A stretch of 35,622 nucleotides of DNA from Bacteroidales bacterium (GTDB lineage: Bacteria > Bacteroidota > Bacteroidia > Bacteroidales > ML635J-15): NCBI GenBank assembly GCA_017620015.1, contig JAFZRE010000018.1, positions 1-35,622 of the forward strand, read 5' to 3'. Both the position numbers and the translations under genes were made by a program. This document shows positions 17,100 through 27,477 of this stretch, one piece after another (the first letter of the stretch is position 1; each line of letters opens with the position of its first letter). The notes beneath the pieces were generated by a model. The model worked only from the letters and a program-made list of their open reading frames with translations, made no database searches and had not been told where the DNA came from.

Positions 17100-19445
17100 T
17101 TAGTTCTCATCAAAATCAAGGTCACCTGCCTGCCCATATTCGTGACAGTCAATCAAATCCTTGATTCCAGCTGGCATCGGGAACTTGTCGTCGGGACTAT
17201 ATTTCTTGTTGAGCCTCCAGTCGGCATACACCTTCTTCATATACAAAGCCCATATAGGCAATGCTGCCGAAGCACCCTGACCAAATTCCATCGAACTGAA
17301 ACGAATTGTAGGTTCTTCGCCACCAACCCAGGCTCCATTTACCAAATGCGGAGTTACACCCATAAACCAAGCATCGGAGTTGTTGTTGGTTGTTCCTGTT
17401 TTACCACCAATCTCACCAGTAAGATTGTACTTGAAGCGCAACCTCGAACCGGTTCCCATGTCAACTACACCACGCAACAGCTCTATCATAAGTGCTGCCG
17501 TCTCCTCGCTGATGGCTTCGGTCTGTATCGGAATGAAAGATGCAAGTTCGTTGCCGTCCTTGTCCTCTATTCGCGTAATATATATAGGTCTGGTATAGAT
17601 GCCCTTGTTTGGATAAGTACAATATGCGCCAACCATCTCGCAAAGCAGAACCTGCGGAATACCCACGCATATTGATGGGAACGGGTCAATCTGGCTATGT
17701 ACGCCCATCTTGTTTGCAAGAGCCACAACAGCTTCGGGCGTAGTCTGCTTCAGTGCCCAAGCCGAAATCTGGTTGAGCGAACCTGCAAGCCCCTGCTTCA
17801 ACGTGATAGTCTGTCCGTCCAGCTTCGACTTCGAATATCTAGGCGTATAATACTGACCAGTAGGCAGTTTGAATGTTTGCTCTACATTCGGGACCTTGGT
17901 ACAGGGCGAATATCCATTCTGCATAAGCAGACAGTAGATGAACGGCTTGAACGTAGAACCAACCTGACGGCGCGACTTGGTTGCATTGTCGTACTTGAAG
18001 TGCATATAGTTGATACCGCCTACGTATGCCTTCACGTGTCCGGTCTGCGGCTCCATCGAAATAAAGCCTGCTTGCAGGAAACCCTTGTAGTACAACATCG
18101 AGTCCATCGGGGTCATGATAGTATCAATATCACCGTCCCACGAAAATACCGACATTGTATCCTTCTCGTAGAACGAAGCTTTCATCTCCTCTTCTGAAAA
18201 TCCAGCCTTCTTCATCACGCGCCACCTTTCTGTCCTACGCATAGCACTATTAATACATTCCTCTTTCTTCGATGCCGCTATCGATGAATAATACGGAGCA
18301 TTCTTGTTGTTCTTCATACTCTTCGAAAACGCTGGCTGAAGATACGTTCCGACGTGTTCAGCAACAGCCTCTTCTGCATACTTCTGCATACGGCTGTCGA
18401 TAGTGGTATATAGCTGCAATCCATCAGAATAAATATCGTAAGGTGTACCATCTGGCTTCTTGTTCTTGTTGCACCATCCGTATGAGGGGTCAATTGCCCA
18501 GTTGATAGAATCCTCAATAAACTCGCGCTCATCAACATAATTTTCGCGTATAGGTTTCTTTGCACTCAGCCACAATCTCAGAAACTCACGGAAATAGGTT
18601 GCAGAACCCAAGTTATGGTCGGCACGACGGAACTTAATGCCAAGTGGTTCGTTTATCAGAGAATCGTGCTCTGCCTTTGTTATCTTGCCATACTTCAACA
18701 TCTGCCCAAGCACAGTATTTCTTCTAGCCAAAGCCTTGTCCGGGAACCTTATAGGATTGTACATCGACGGATTCTGCGCCATACCCACAAGCATAGCAGC
18801 CTGCGTCTTGGTAAGTCCGTATGGAATCGTATCAAAATATATCCTCGAAGCCGACTCTATTCCCACCGCAAGGTTCAGGAAGTCGAACTTGTTGAGATAC
18901 ATTGTTATTATTTCCTCCTTGGTGTACTGGCTTTCCAACTTTGTTGCAATCACCCATTCCTGGAACTTTCTGTTTATAAATTCCAGTTTGTTCATCTTCT
19001 GCCTCGGGAAAAGCATTTTTGCAAGCTGCTGCGAAATCGTACTTCCACCGCCCTTTGCACTGTTGCCTGTAACAATTCCCTTGAAAACACGTGGCAACGA
19101 CTTGAAGTCGATACCGCAATGCTCGTAGAAACGGACATCCTCGGTTGCAATAAGAGCATCAATTACGTTCGGAGAAATTGAATCGTAACGGACATGCGAA
19201 CGGTTCTCGCGGAAATAGGTTCCCAAAAGCTGTCCGTCGCTGGAATAAATACGCGTTGCAAGGTTCTCTTTCGGATTTTCAAGTTCCTCAAACGTCGGCA
19301 TATAGCCCAAAACGCCATGCGACAACAAAGCAAAATAAACAATAAGCCCAATCAGCAACAAAAGGCTCATGCTCCACAATGCAATGAAAATCCGAACTTT
19401 AGTCTTTTTCGTATATGAAACTTTTTCCTTTTTATCTTCAGCCAT
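17100..19445 (-). CDS. mrcA: Class A penicillin-binding protein (PBP1A type)
   Basis: This bifunctional peptidoglycan synthase polymerises lipid II (glycosyltransferase) and cross-links stem peptides (transpeptidase) at the outer face of the inner membrane. The start MAEDKKEKVS at 19445 gives 781 residues and a normal short cytoplasmic tail before one membrane helix (about 20-43, LLLLIGLIVYFALL). The GT51 domain has EDVRFYEHCG (near 100), GGGSTISQQLAKM and LNKFDFLNLAVG. The transpeptidase domain has GSTFKPF (active-site Ser near 496), SLN and KTGTT (near 681). An open frame runs 49 codons further upstream but carries no family sequence and approaches the topA start. The gene is divergent from topA with a 70-bp gap. 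Confidence 0.95.
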   Translation of the reverse strand: MAEDKKEKVSYTKKTKVRIFIALWSMSLLLLIGLIVYFALLSHGVLGYMPTFEELENPKENLATRIYSSDGQLLGTYFRENRSHVRYDSISPNVIDALIATEDVRFYEHCGIDFKSLPRVFKGIVTGNSAKGGGSTISQQLAKMLFPRQKMNKLEFINRKFQEWVIATKLESQYTKEEIITMYLNKFDFLNLAVGIESASRIYFDTIPYGLTKTQAAMLVGMAQNPSMYNPIRFPDKALARRNTVLGQMLKYGKITKAEHDSLINEPLGIKFRRADHNLGSATYFREFLRLWLSAKKPIRENYVDEREFIEDSINWAIDPSYGWCNKNKKPDGTPYDIYSDGLQLYTTIDSRMQKYAEEAVAEHVGTYLQPAFSKSMKNNKNAPYYSSIAASKKEECINSAMRRTERWRVMKKAGFSEEEMKASFYEKDTMSVFSWDGDIDTIMTPMDSMLYYKGFLQAGFISMEPQTGHVKAYVGGINYMHFKYDNATKSRRQVGSTFKPFIYCLLMQNGYSPCTKVPNVEQTFKLPTGQYYTPRYSKSKLDGQTITLKQGLAGSLNQISAWALKQTTPEAVVALANKMGVHSQIDPFPSICVGIPQVLLCEMVGAYCTYPNKGIYTRPIYITRIEDKDGNELASFIPIQTEAISEETAALMIELLRGVVDMGTGSRLRFKYNLTGEIGGKTGTTNNNSDAWFMGVTPHLVNGAWVGGEEPTIRFSSMEFGQGASAALPIWALYMKKVYADWRLNKKYSPDDKFPMPAGIKDLIDCHEYGQAGDLDFDEN

Positions 19446-19487
19446 ACCGCAAAAATTTTTAAGCCGTAAAATTATAAAAAAAATTCT

Positions 19488-19495
19488 TACTTTTG
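19488..19495 (+). promoter_or_regulatory. -7 box of the topA promoter
   Basis: TACTTTTG matches TAnnTTTG, 20 nt before the topA ATG. No TTTG is visible at -33. It supports the ATG at 19516 over the upstream open frame. Confidence 0.5.
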
Positions 19496-19515
19496 CACCC
19501 AAATTTATAAGTCGT

Positions 19516-21798
19516 ATGGAGAACAACTTGGTAATTGTAGAGTCACCAGCTAAAGCAAAGACTATAAAGAAGTTCCTCGGTGATGATTTCATCGTAAAAT
19601 CAAGTTACGGACACATCAGGGACATTGAAAAAAAGAACTTGGGAATCGACATTGACAACGGTTTCACACCCGACTACGAAATTCCCGACGACAAGAAAAA
19701 AGTTGTCGCAGACCTGAAAGAAGCAGCAGGAAAAGTGAAAGTCGTCTGGCTGGCTTCCGATGAAGACCGCGAAGGAGAAGCCATATCGTGGCATCTTAGC
19801 GAAGTTCTGAAACTGAAGAAAAACAGCACCAAACGTATTGTATTCCACGAGATTACAAAAGAAGCAATAACCAATGCAATCGCCAATCCGCGCGACATCG
19901 ACATTAACCTTGTGAACGCCCAGCAGGCACGTAGGGTACTCGACAGACTTGTAGGCTTCAAGTTGTCGCCATTGTTATGGAAAAAAATCAAACCGGCTCT
20001 TTCGGCAGGGCGCGTGCAGTCGGTTGCAGTTAAGTTAATCGTCGAACGCGAAAGGGAAATCACTGAATTCAACTCAAAATCGGAATACAAGGTCTTTGGA
20101 GTTTTCAACATCGAAGGAAATCAGGTAAAGGCAGAACTCAGCAAAAAGTTCAAGACTTACGAAGAAGCAAAGAAATTCGTTGAATCATGCAAAGACAAAG
20201 ATTTCAGCGTCAAGGATATAACAAAGAAACCCGGCAAGAAATCGCCCGCCCCACCATTCACGACCTCGACCTTGCAACAGGAAGCAGGACGTAAATTAGG
20301 CTACTCAGTGTCGCAGACAATGAGATATGCACAAAACTTGTACGAAAACGGTTTCATAACCTACATGAGAACCGACTCATTGAACCTTTCATCCTTGGCA
20401 ATCAACACAATAAAGGCTAACATTGCAAAGAATTACGGAGAAGAATATCTTCATGTAAGAAAGTATCAGACCAAGGTTAAAGGAGCACAGGAAGCACACG
20501 AAGCAATAAGACCTACCTTCGTTGACAACGAAAAGATAGAAGCCACCAAGCAGGAACAACGACTCTACGACCTTATCCGCAAGAGAGCAATCGCATCACA
20601 AATGGCAGACGCCAAAATAGAAAAGACTATCGTCACAATAAGCGACAAATCAAACGATTACTCATTCATAGCAACTGGCGAGACAATAATCTTTGACGGT
20701 TTCCTGAAACTTTACATCGAATCAACCGACGATGACAATGCAGAAGAAACAACTTCGACACTCCCTAATATATTAATAGGTGCAAATGCAGAAACCAGCA
20801 AGATTGAAGCTATTGAGAAATTCGACCAGCCTCCATCAAGATACACCGAAGCAAGCCTCGTGAAGAAGATGGAAGAACTCGGAATCGGTCGTCCTTCAAC
20901 TTACGCACCTACAATCTCGACAATACAGCAGCGCGAATATGTCGTAAAGGAAAGCAAGCCCGCAAAGAAGAGAACTGTCAAGACAATAACCTTGTCGAAA
21001 GGCAAAATCAAGGAAAGTACTGCTATCGAAAACTACGGAGCCGAAAGCAACAAGCTTTTCCCGACTTCGATTGGCATTGTCGTAACCGACTATCTTACAG
21101 CACACTTCGACGACGTACTCGACTACAACTTCACTGCACAGATTGAAGAGAAGTTCGACGAGATAGCCATGGGCAAGCTCAAGTGGAACGAGATGCTAAA
21201 GTCATTCTACAAGGCTTTCGACAAGGAAGTTGACTCCTCGCTCAAGGAAAAAGAGACCTCTAAATGGGAACGCAACATCGGCAACGACCCCAAAACCGGC
21301 GCACCTATAATAATAAAGATAGGCAAATACGGACCATACGCATCAATCGAAACTGGCGACAAGCCAATGTATGCCAGCCTTCGCAAGAACCAGAACATTG
21401 AAAGCGTAACTCTCGAAGAAGTGCTCGACCTGTTCAAGCTGCCACGCGAAATTGGCGAATACGAAGGTGATGCCGTTACCGTATCACTCGGCAAGTTCGG
21501 ACCATATGTCAGGAACAACGGCAAGTTCTACTCGCTGGCAAAGACCGACGACCCGTATTCAATAACATTGGACAGAGCCATCGAACTTATAGAGGAAAAG
21601 AAAGAGAAGATGAAGAATTCACTCTGCAAGACATTCGACGAAATGCCCGACATGCAGATTCTAAAAGGACGTTTCGGACCATACATTGCATACCAGAAAA
21701 AGAACTACAAAATTCCTAAGAACATATCTCCGGAAGAAATCACATTGGAGCAGTGCAAGAGCATCATCGAAGCAGCTCAGGAGAAGAAGAAAAAGTAA
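19516..21798 (+). CDS. topA: DNA topoisomerase I (type IA)
   Basis: TopA relaxes negative supercoils by transient single-strand cleavage. The start MENNLVIVESPAKAKTIKKF at 19516 is where family similarity begins and gives 760 residues. The TOPRIM domain shows Glu9 and the D-x-D-x-E acids at 82-86 (SDEDREGE). The catalytic tyrosine is Tyr283 in TYMRTDSL. GRVQSVAVKLIVERE and GIGRPSTYAPTI are also present. The C-terminus has no cysteine zinc ribbons; instead there are three repeats with GKYGPY, GKFGPY and GRFGPY, as in other Bacteroidota, and a basic tail KKKK. The gene is single and is followed by a terminator. Confidence 0.97.
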   Translation: MENNLVIVESPAKAKTIKKFLGDDFIVKSSYGHIRDIEKKNLGIDIDNGFTPDYEIPDDKKKVVADLKEAAGKVKVVWLASDEDREGEAISWHLSEVLKLKKNSTKRIVFHEITKEAITNAIANPRDIDINLVNAQQARRVLDRLVGFKLSPLLWKKIKPALSAGRVQSVAVKLIVEREREITEFNSKSEYKVFGVFNIEGNQVKAELSKKFKTYEEAKKFVESCKDKDFSVKDITKKPGKKSPAPPFTTSTLQQEAGRKLGYSVSQTMRYAQNLYENGFITYMRTDSLNLSSLAINTIKANIAKNYGEEYLHVRKYQTKVKGAQEAHEAIRPTFVDNEKIEATKQEQRLYDLIRKRAIASQMADAKIEKTIVTISDKSNDYSFIATGETIIFDGFLKLYIESTDDDNAEETTSTLPNILIGANAETSKIEAIEKFDQPPSRYTEASLVKKMEELGIGRPSTYAPTISTIQQREYVVKESKPAKKRTVKTITLSKGKIKESTAIENYGAESNKLFPTSIGIVVTDYLTAHFDDVLDYNFTAQIEEKFDEIAMGKLKWNEMLKSFYKAFDKEVDSSLKEKETSKWERNIGNDPKTGAPIIIKIGKYGPYASIETGDKPMYASLRKNQNIESVTLEEVLDLFKLPREIGEYEGDAVTVSLGKFGPYVRNNGKFYSLAKTDDPYSITLDRAIELIEEKKEKMKNSLCKTFDEMPDMQILKGRFGPYIAYQKKNYKIPKNISPEEITLEQCKSIIEAAQEKKKK

Positions 21799-21847
21799 AC
21801 GGAAAATTACTATCTGCTTAGTATTTTGTTAAAAACATGACTTAATT

Positions 21848-21889
21848 TGGAGGCTCTGCAAAAAAAAAAATGCCGAGCCTCCATTTTTT
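21848..21889 (+). terminator. Rho-independent terminator after topA
   Basis: TGGAGGCTCTGCA pairs with TGCCGAGCCTCCA (one mismatch) around an all-A loop of 10 nt and is followed by six T. Confidence 0.9.
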
Positions 21890-22098
21890 AGACAAAAAAA
21901 GCAAACAATACACAAACACCAACAATAAGAAAATCAAATTATTAACATCTAATATTGGTTTAAACAAAAAAAAGTTTATAAAATTTGGTCGCGTAAAAAA
22001 AAAGCATTTAATTTACCAACTTGAAATTTGGACATAGACTATACGTTTATAAACTGATATGTTAGACACTATTGTAAAACGAAAATAACGGAAACAGT

Positions 22099-23040
22099 AT
22101 GAGAAAAGGGATAATACTATCGGGTCTGTTTATGATGCTTTCCGCATGTTGGTCGTTTGCACAGAATGACTCTCACTTTAGTTTGTTCGAATACTCCCAG
22201 AACCTATATAATCCGGGGGCAGCTGGAGCAAACAACGCAATATGTATCACAAGCATGCATCGTCAGCAATGGGTAGGATTTGACGAAGGCCGTCCACAAA
22301 CGACCATATTTACCTTCGACATGCCAATTAAGGACTTTTTAGGCCTCGGTGCTGCAATAATGCACGAAACCATTGGTTTCCAGAACGATGTGAGCTTTAT
22401 GGTTAATACTGCATATAGGCACGAATTTTCGTTCGGAATACTGGGAGCAGGTGCTAGCTTTGGTATTTTAAACAGAAGTATTGACGGTGAATGGAGAACC
22501 CCCACCTCTCTTGGCGGAGACCCGGTTTACCGCGACCCGACAATACCTCACAAGGATAGCAAGGTTGCATTCGATATGCACTTGGGTGCAACTTTATATG
22601 GTAAGGATTACTGGGCTGGACTTTCTGTTAGCCACATTACTAGACCGACCTTGAAATTCAGCGGAACCAATTCTATATACCTTGCAAGACATTACTACAT
22701 TGCAGGTGGTTACAACTGGACCTTGCCTAACCCATCCAGCGACCTGCTCTTTTCTGCAATGGCAGTTTATGCATCAACATTTGAATTCCAAATCAATGCT
22801 AAATACTTGTTCGAAAAGAAGTTCTGGGCAGGTCTATCATATAGGTTCAGCGATGCTATCGTACCTATGCTTGGCATCCATTTATCTTTTGGCATGAGTA
22901 TTGGATATAGCTATGATATTCCTATTGGAGGAAATACCTATAAGTTTAATACAGGATCACACGAAATTATGGTCAGGTACTGCTTCAATGTTTCCAAGAA
23001 CAACAATATGGGTAGATATAGAAGTGTTAGAAGATTATAA
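22099..23040 (+). CDS. porP: PorP/SprF-family T9SS outer-membrane protein
   Basis: The 313-residue protein has a signal peptide (MRKGIILSGLFMMLSACWSF, cut near FAQ) and then an outer-membrane beta-strand pattern. Early family marks are FSLFEYSQNLYNPGAAG and MHRQQWVGFDEG. PorP of Porphyromonas is needed for T9SS secretion, and SprF of Flavobacterium is needed specifically for export of the adhesin SprB. It leads the operon, 28 nt before gldK, in the same order as the porP-porK-porL-porM-porN cluster. The 209 bp upstream are AT-rich and hold no promoter I can defend. Paralogs of this family are common, so assignment as the core PorP rests mainly on position. Confidence 0.9.
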   Translation: MRKGIILSGLFMMLSACWSFAQNDSHFSLFEYSQNLYNPGAAGANNAICITSMHRQQWVGFDEGRPQTTIFTFDMPIKDFLGLGAAIMHETIGFQNDVSFMVNTAYRHEFSFGILGAGASFGILNRSIDGEWRTPTSLGGDPVYRDPTIPHKDSKVAFDMHLGATLYGKDYWAGLSVSHITRPTLKFSGTNSIYLARHYYIAGGYNWTLPNPSSDLLFSAMAVYASTFEFQINAKYLFEKKFWAGLSYRFSDAIVPMLGIHLSFGMSIGYSYDIPIGGNTYKFNTGSHEIMVRYCFNVSKNNNMGRYRSVRRL

Positions 23041-23068
23041 ATTAGAAACTTACTAAATATTATATATT

Positions 23069-24736
23069 ATGAGAAAGTTACTTGTCATTTTAGCAATATT
23101 CATCATCGCCCTCGCTAGCGGTTGCAGCTACTCGGGCAATGGCGAATTGACTGGAGTAGAACGTAAGACGTGGTACACTCCAGACCCCTATGGAATGTTA
23201 TTCATTCCTCCTGGCTCATACCAGATGGGACCAAGCGACGAGGATGTCCCTTACGCAATGACAGCACAATCGAAAACTGTTACCATCCAAGGTTTCTGGA
23301 TGGATGAAACGGAAATTACCAATTCCGAATATAGGCAGTTTGTATATTGGGTAAGAGACTCATTAGCACTGACTACATTAGGTAAGGAAACTAAAAATTC
23401 AGTCGATTTCGGCGATATTAGCACTAAAAAGTCTTATCAGCCAACCGACTTCATTATTGACGATGCAGAAGTGTCGGAAGAAGAAGTTAACTTCATGACA
23501 AACATGTACGAAAATGGTGAATTCGATTTCGATGACTACGACAACAACAATTTCCTTGACTGGAACGGACCATTAGACTACAATGACTTGGAGTTGAAAG
23601 GTATTTTGATTAAGAACGAAATTCCAAACAACTTCAACCAGACCTTGTTCCTGCTTCCACCAGCAGAATTGTATAGGTTCAACCGTAAGATCGACATGAA
23701 TACCGATGCACTTTACTATGAATATTTCTGGATGGACCTCAAGCAGGCAGCACAGAAACACGTATTCAAGCCAGGTGACGATGGTGTCATTCAGGATGCC
23801 GAACTTGCACGTAACTTCGAACGCGAACCCGACCACGGTTTGAGAATCGGAAGACACTTCAACCCAGAAACCGGTCAGTACGAAGGTTCTATCAAGGACC
23901 GTGAAAAGCTGAAAGAAGATGCAGAATGGGAAGACTTTGCAAATAGGGACGTAAGAAACTACGAAGGCAAGTCCGATGCAGGAAGACATGGCGGAAGATA
24001 TAGCTACTACATGCACGAAAAGGTACATATCTACCCTGATACCCTCTGCTGGATAAGCGACTTCACATATTCGTACAACGAACCAATGGCTAAGGCTTAC
24101 TTCTGGCATCCTGCATACGACTATTATCCAGTCGTTGGCGTTACTTGGAAACAGGCATCTGCATTCTGCGTATGGAGAACAATGTTGAAGAACGCATCAC
24201 AAGCAGCTGCTGGCGATGCAGCACTTCAGGACTACAGACTTCCTACCGAATCGGAATGGGAATATGCAGCACGTGGTGGTCTCGACCTCATGATGTATCC
24301 TTGGGGCGGTTTGTACACTCGTAACTACAGCGGTTGCCACGTTGCAAACTTCAAGCCTATGAGAGGTAACTACTACGACGATGGTGGTGTCCAGACTCTT
24401 ATGGTTGCAACATTCGACCCGAATGAATTTGGCTTGTACGATATGGGCGGCAACGTAGCAGAATGGACAAGCAACGCATTCGACGAAGCTTCATACAATT
24501 ATACACACGACTTGAATCCTGACTATCAGTACTACGCACATCCAGACGATATGCCGGCACTTAAGAGAAAGGTCATCAGAGGCGGTTCTTGGAAAGACGT
24601 GTCATACTACATGCAGAATGGCAGCCGCACATACGAATATCAGGATTCGGCAAAGTGCTACATCGGTTTCAGATGCGTAAGAGAATATCTCGGACGTCAT
24701 AGAGGCGATGGAACTTCTTATTCGCAAGTTTATTAA
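23069..24736 (+). CDS. gldK: T9SS outer-membrane ring lipoprotein GldK/PorK
   Basis: The 555-residue lipoprotein has the signal MRKLLVILAIFIIALASGC, a clean lipobox LASGC with acylated Cys19. The remainder is a formylglycine-generating-enzyme/sulfatase-modifying fold: MLFIPPGSYQMG, GFWMDETEITNSEYRQF, then an inserted acidic region (about 130-300), and the C-terminal marks VVGVTWKQASAFC, RLPTESEWEYAARGG, MGGNVAEW and VIRGGSW. GldK/PorK is structural rather than enzymatic: with GldN/PorN it forms large periplasmic rings under the outer membrane that work with the GldLM motor. Second gene of the operon; 59 nt to gldL. Confidence 0.96.
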   Translation: MRKLLVILAIFIIALASGCSYSGNGELTGVERKTWYTPDPYGMLFIPPGSYQMGPSDEDVPYAMTAQSKTVTIQGFWMDETEITNSEYRQFVYWVRDSLALTTLGKETKNSVDFGDISTKKSYQPTDFIIDDAEVSEEEVNFMTNMYENGEFDFDDYDNNNFLDWNGPLDYNDLELKGILIKNEIPNNFNQTLFLLPPAELYRFNRKIDMNTDALYYEYFWMDLKQAAQKHVFKPGDDGVIQDAELARNFEREPDHGLRIGRHFNPETGQYEGSIKDREKLKEDAEWEDFANRDVRNYEGKSDAGRHGGRYSYYMHEKVHIYPDTLCWISDFTYSYNEPMAKAYFWHPAYDYYPVVGVTWKQASAFCVWRTMLKNASQAAAGDAALQDYRLPTESEWEYAARGGLDLMMYPWGGLYTRNYSGCHVANFKPMRGNYYDDGGVQTLMVATFDPNEFGLYDMGGNVAEWTSNAFDEASYNYTHDLNPDYQYYAHPDDMPALKRKVIRGGSWKDVSYYMQNGSRTYEYQDSAKCYIGFRCVREYLGRHRGDGTSYSQVY

Positions 24737-24795
24737 TTAGAGAATTATATTGTTTATTTAAGTTAAGTATTTAAAAACTAAAAAAAGTTAAAATT

Positions 24796-25731
24796 ATGAG
24801 TCTTGGTGAATTGACCCAAACGCACGGGTACAAAGTATTTATGGGTTACGTTTACGGTTGGGGTGCAACCGTAGTTATGGTTGGTGCATTGTTCAAAATC
24901 CAGCACTATCCTGGTGCTAGTGTCATGCTTATCGTAGGTCTTATGACGGAAGCTGTAATCTTCTTCCTTTCAGCATTCGAACCACCTCACGAACAAGTTG
25001 ACTGGAGCTTGGTTTACCCCGAACTCGCAGGTATCGACAAGGATATGGATTCTATCAATGTTGAAGACAAGAAGGCTGCTGTTAAATCAAAGAAGTCGGC
25101 TTTGGAAAAATTCGACGCTATGATTGAAAATGCAGAAATTACCCCTGAATTATTCGAAAAGTTGGGTCATGGTTTGAAGAACTTGAATACAACAACTGAA
25201 AAGTTGAAAGATGTATCTGATGCAACAGCTGCAACAAACAACTATGTAGCAAACTTCGAAATGGCATCAGAAAAGGTTAACTCGTTTGCAGAAGCTTACG
25301 GAGCATCAGCACAGAAGCTCAACGTACAGGCAGAAAAGTTGGCTAGCGCATACGAAAGATCAGCTATGTCGGTTGGCAATTCTGGTGACGAACTTTCGGC
25401 AACTTACACCAAGCTCATTGCTTCGATGAACAAGGAACTCGAAACTTCGGCTGGCAGCGGCAAGTCGTACAACGAGCAACTTAACATAATGAATAAGAAC
25501 CTTATGGCTTTGAACTCTGTTTACGAAATGCAACTCGAAGGCACAAACAAGCAGTTCGAAGCAGCAAAGAAGTTGTCAACTGGCTTGGACGAAATCATGG
25601 CAAACATGAAGCAGTCGGCAGAAGATACAAAGCGTTACAGAGACGAAATAGGAAGATTGAGTTCGAACTTGGCAGCAATGAACACTATTTATGGAAATAT
25701 GTTGGCTGCAATGAATTTCAAGCAAAATTAA
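24796..25731 (+). CDS. gldL: T9SS motor inner-membrane protein GldL/PorL
   Basis: The 311-residue protein has two close membrane helices (about 13-33 and 40-62) and a long cytoplasmic helical tail (70-311). Glu52 in helix 2 (GLMTEAVIFF) corresponds to the conserved glutamate thought to carry protons, and Lys34 in ALFKIQHYPG lies at the position of the conserved lysine between the helices. GldL forms a pentamer around two GldM helices and turns the proton gradient into movement that drives secretion and, in gliding species, motility. There are 53 nt to gldM. Confidence 0.96.
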   Translation: MSLGELTQTHGYKVFMGYVYGWGATVVMVGALFKIQHYPGASVMLIVGLMTEAVIFFLSAFEPPHEQVDWSLVYPELAGIDKDMDSINVEDKKAAVKSKKSALEKFDAMIENAEITPELFEKLGHGLKNLNTTTEKLKDVSDATAATNNYVANFEMASEKVNSFAEAYGASAQKLNVQAEKLASAYERSAMSVGNSGDELSATYTKLIASMNKELETSAGSGKSYNEQLNIMNKNLMALNSVYEMQLEGTNKQFEAAKKLSTGLDEIMANMKQSAEDTKRYRDEIGRLSSNLAAMNTIYGNMLAAMNFKQN

Positions 25732-25784
25732 TTTCCGCATAGAGAATTATTAACTGATTGTTTAACATTAAAAAGTAAAGTTAT

Positions 25785-27467
25785 ATGTCAGGTGGAAATT
25801 GTCCGGAGACCCCGAGACAGAAAATGATCGGTATGATGTACCTGTTCTACACCGCACTTATGGCATTGAACGTATCAAACGAAGTTTTGAACGCGTTCGT
25901 AGCGGTAAACGCAGGTATTCAGCAGACCACTGAAAACTTCTCGATTAAGACCGGAGAACTATACGGAAGAATTGACGGCAAAGCCGCTGAGCAGCCAGGC
26001 AAATACGCCGCACTGCAAAAGGAAGCTCATGAATTTGAAGCTGAATGTAATAAAATCTTCAATGGTATCAGAAGAATTAAGGTTCAGTGCTTGAACAAGA
26101 GTGATGAAACCATTGACGCAAGCAACATTGAAAACGATACCTGTGTTATCAAGAAAATGGACGACATCAACGCTGCTCCTGCAATCATGGATAAGGAAGC
26201 TGGTGGTGTTATGGGTGACAGCTTACGGTCTTGGATGGATAACTTCAGAGATATGGTACTCAAGATGTCTGTCTTCAGAACCGACAAGAAGGATCCTAAC
26301 AGCCCAGTTGATACAACTAGTTCATTCTATAAGAGAACTGCAGCAGCACTTGCTACTCCAGATAAGATTGACGATGGTGCAACAATTCCTTGGGAACTCG
26401 GTCTTGTTCGACACATGCCTCTCGTTGGTACATTGGCATTGCTATCAAAATTGCAGTCGGACATCAGAAACGTAGAAGCTGAAGTATTGCAGCAGATGGT
26501 TGCCGACCTTGAAGGTATGGATATTCGTATCTCATCTCTTACTGGTTTGGTAAGTACATCAAAGAGCGTTGTAATGAGCGGTAGCGAATACGAAGCACAG
26601 ATATTCATCGGTGCTCGCGATACCACTATGAGACCTACTATCTACATTACGCAGACTGCTCCTTACTACGATTCTGTTGTAAAGCCTAACGGTGAAATCG
26701 AATACAAGCAGCTTGCAAATGCAACTTACGACACTCTTCCATTGGACGAACAAGGTCGTGGTACATACAAGACTGTTGGCGGTGTTGGTGAACATGGATA
26801 CGGCGGTTTGATTTTCTACAAATCGAACGTTGGTGACCAGTGGATACCTTACAGATCGTCTTACGCAGTTGCTACATCTTCGACAACTATTTCGGCAACA
26901 GCCTGCAACATCTTCTACAAAGGTTTGCAGAACCCATTGTCTGTTGCAGCATCAGGCTACACTAATATTAATGTGTCGGCTACAGGTGGCGCAACAATTA
27001 CCAAGGGTAAGGTTGCTGGATACGAAGGCGAATACATTGTAACAGTTCCTGCTGGTAGCCAGACTAAGGAAGTTACAATCAACGTTAGTGCAGATGGCAA
27101 GTCGGTTGGACATCAGACATTCAAGGTTATGAATGTTCCGTCACCTATCATCACCATCGGTGGTTACAAGAGTGGCGACGATGTTCCAAAGGCTGCAATA
27201 AAGGGCTCACCAAGACTTGATGCAGTACTTGAAGGTGGATTCTTCCCATTCAAGGACGTAAAATACACCGTTACCTCTTTCACTTACATGAAGGAAGTCA
27301 GAGGTGTAACATCATCTCAGGTTGTTAGCGGCAATACAATACCGGGAGATATCCTGTCAGATATATCAAAGAAGGCTTCAGGTTCTTCAATTTCGTTCAT
27401 CGGAATTAAGGTATCATCACCTTCTGGACCAAGAAATGCTCCAGGTTTTGCAGCAAGATTGAAATAA
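25785..27467 (+). CDS. gldM: T9SS motor rod protein GldM/PorM
   Basis: The 560-residue protein begins MSGGNCPETPRQKMIGMMYL, with one membrane helix (about 13-35) and a long periplasmic part of four domains. D1 is helical (about 36-220), while D2-D4 are beta-rich. It forms dimers whose helices sit inside the GldL pentamer and whose D4 contacts the GldK-GldN ring. D3-D4 covers about residues 371-560, with conserved FKVMNVPSPIITIGGY, FTYMKEVRG and RNAPGFAARLK. This part is repeated in the next gene. Only 10 nt separate the two genes. Confidence 0.97.
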   Translation: MSGGNCPETPRQKMIGMMYLFYTALMALNVSNEVLNAFVAVNAGIQQTTENFSIKTGELYGRIDGKAAEQPGKYAALQKEAHEFEAECNKIFNGIRRIKVQCLNKSDETIDASNIENDTCVIKKMDDINAAPAIMDKEAGGVMGDSLRSWMDNFRDMVLKMSVFRTDKKDPNSPVDTTSSFYKRTAAALATPDKIDDGATIPWELGLVRHMPLVGTLALLSKLQSDIRNVEAEVLQQMVADLEGMDIRISSLTGLVSTSKSVVMSGSEYEAQIFIGARDTTMRPTIYITQTAPYYDSVVKPNGEIEYKQLANATYDTLPLDEQGRGTYKTVGGVGEHGYGGLIFYKSNVGDQWIPYRSSYAVATSSTTISATACNIFYKGLQNPLSVAASGYTNINVSATGGATITKGKVAGYEGEYIVTVPAGSQTKEVTINVSADGKSVGHQTFKVMNVPSPIITIGGYKSGDDVPKAAIKGSPRLDAVLEGGFFPFKDVKYTVTSFTYMKEVRGVTSSQVVSGNTIPGDILSDISKKASGSSISFIGIKVSSPSGPRNAPGFAARLK

Positions 27468-27477
27468 TTTTCAAAAA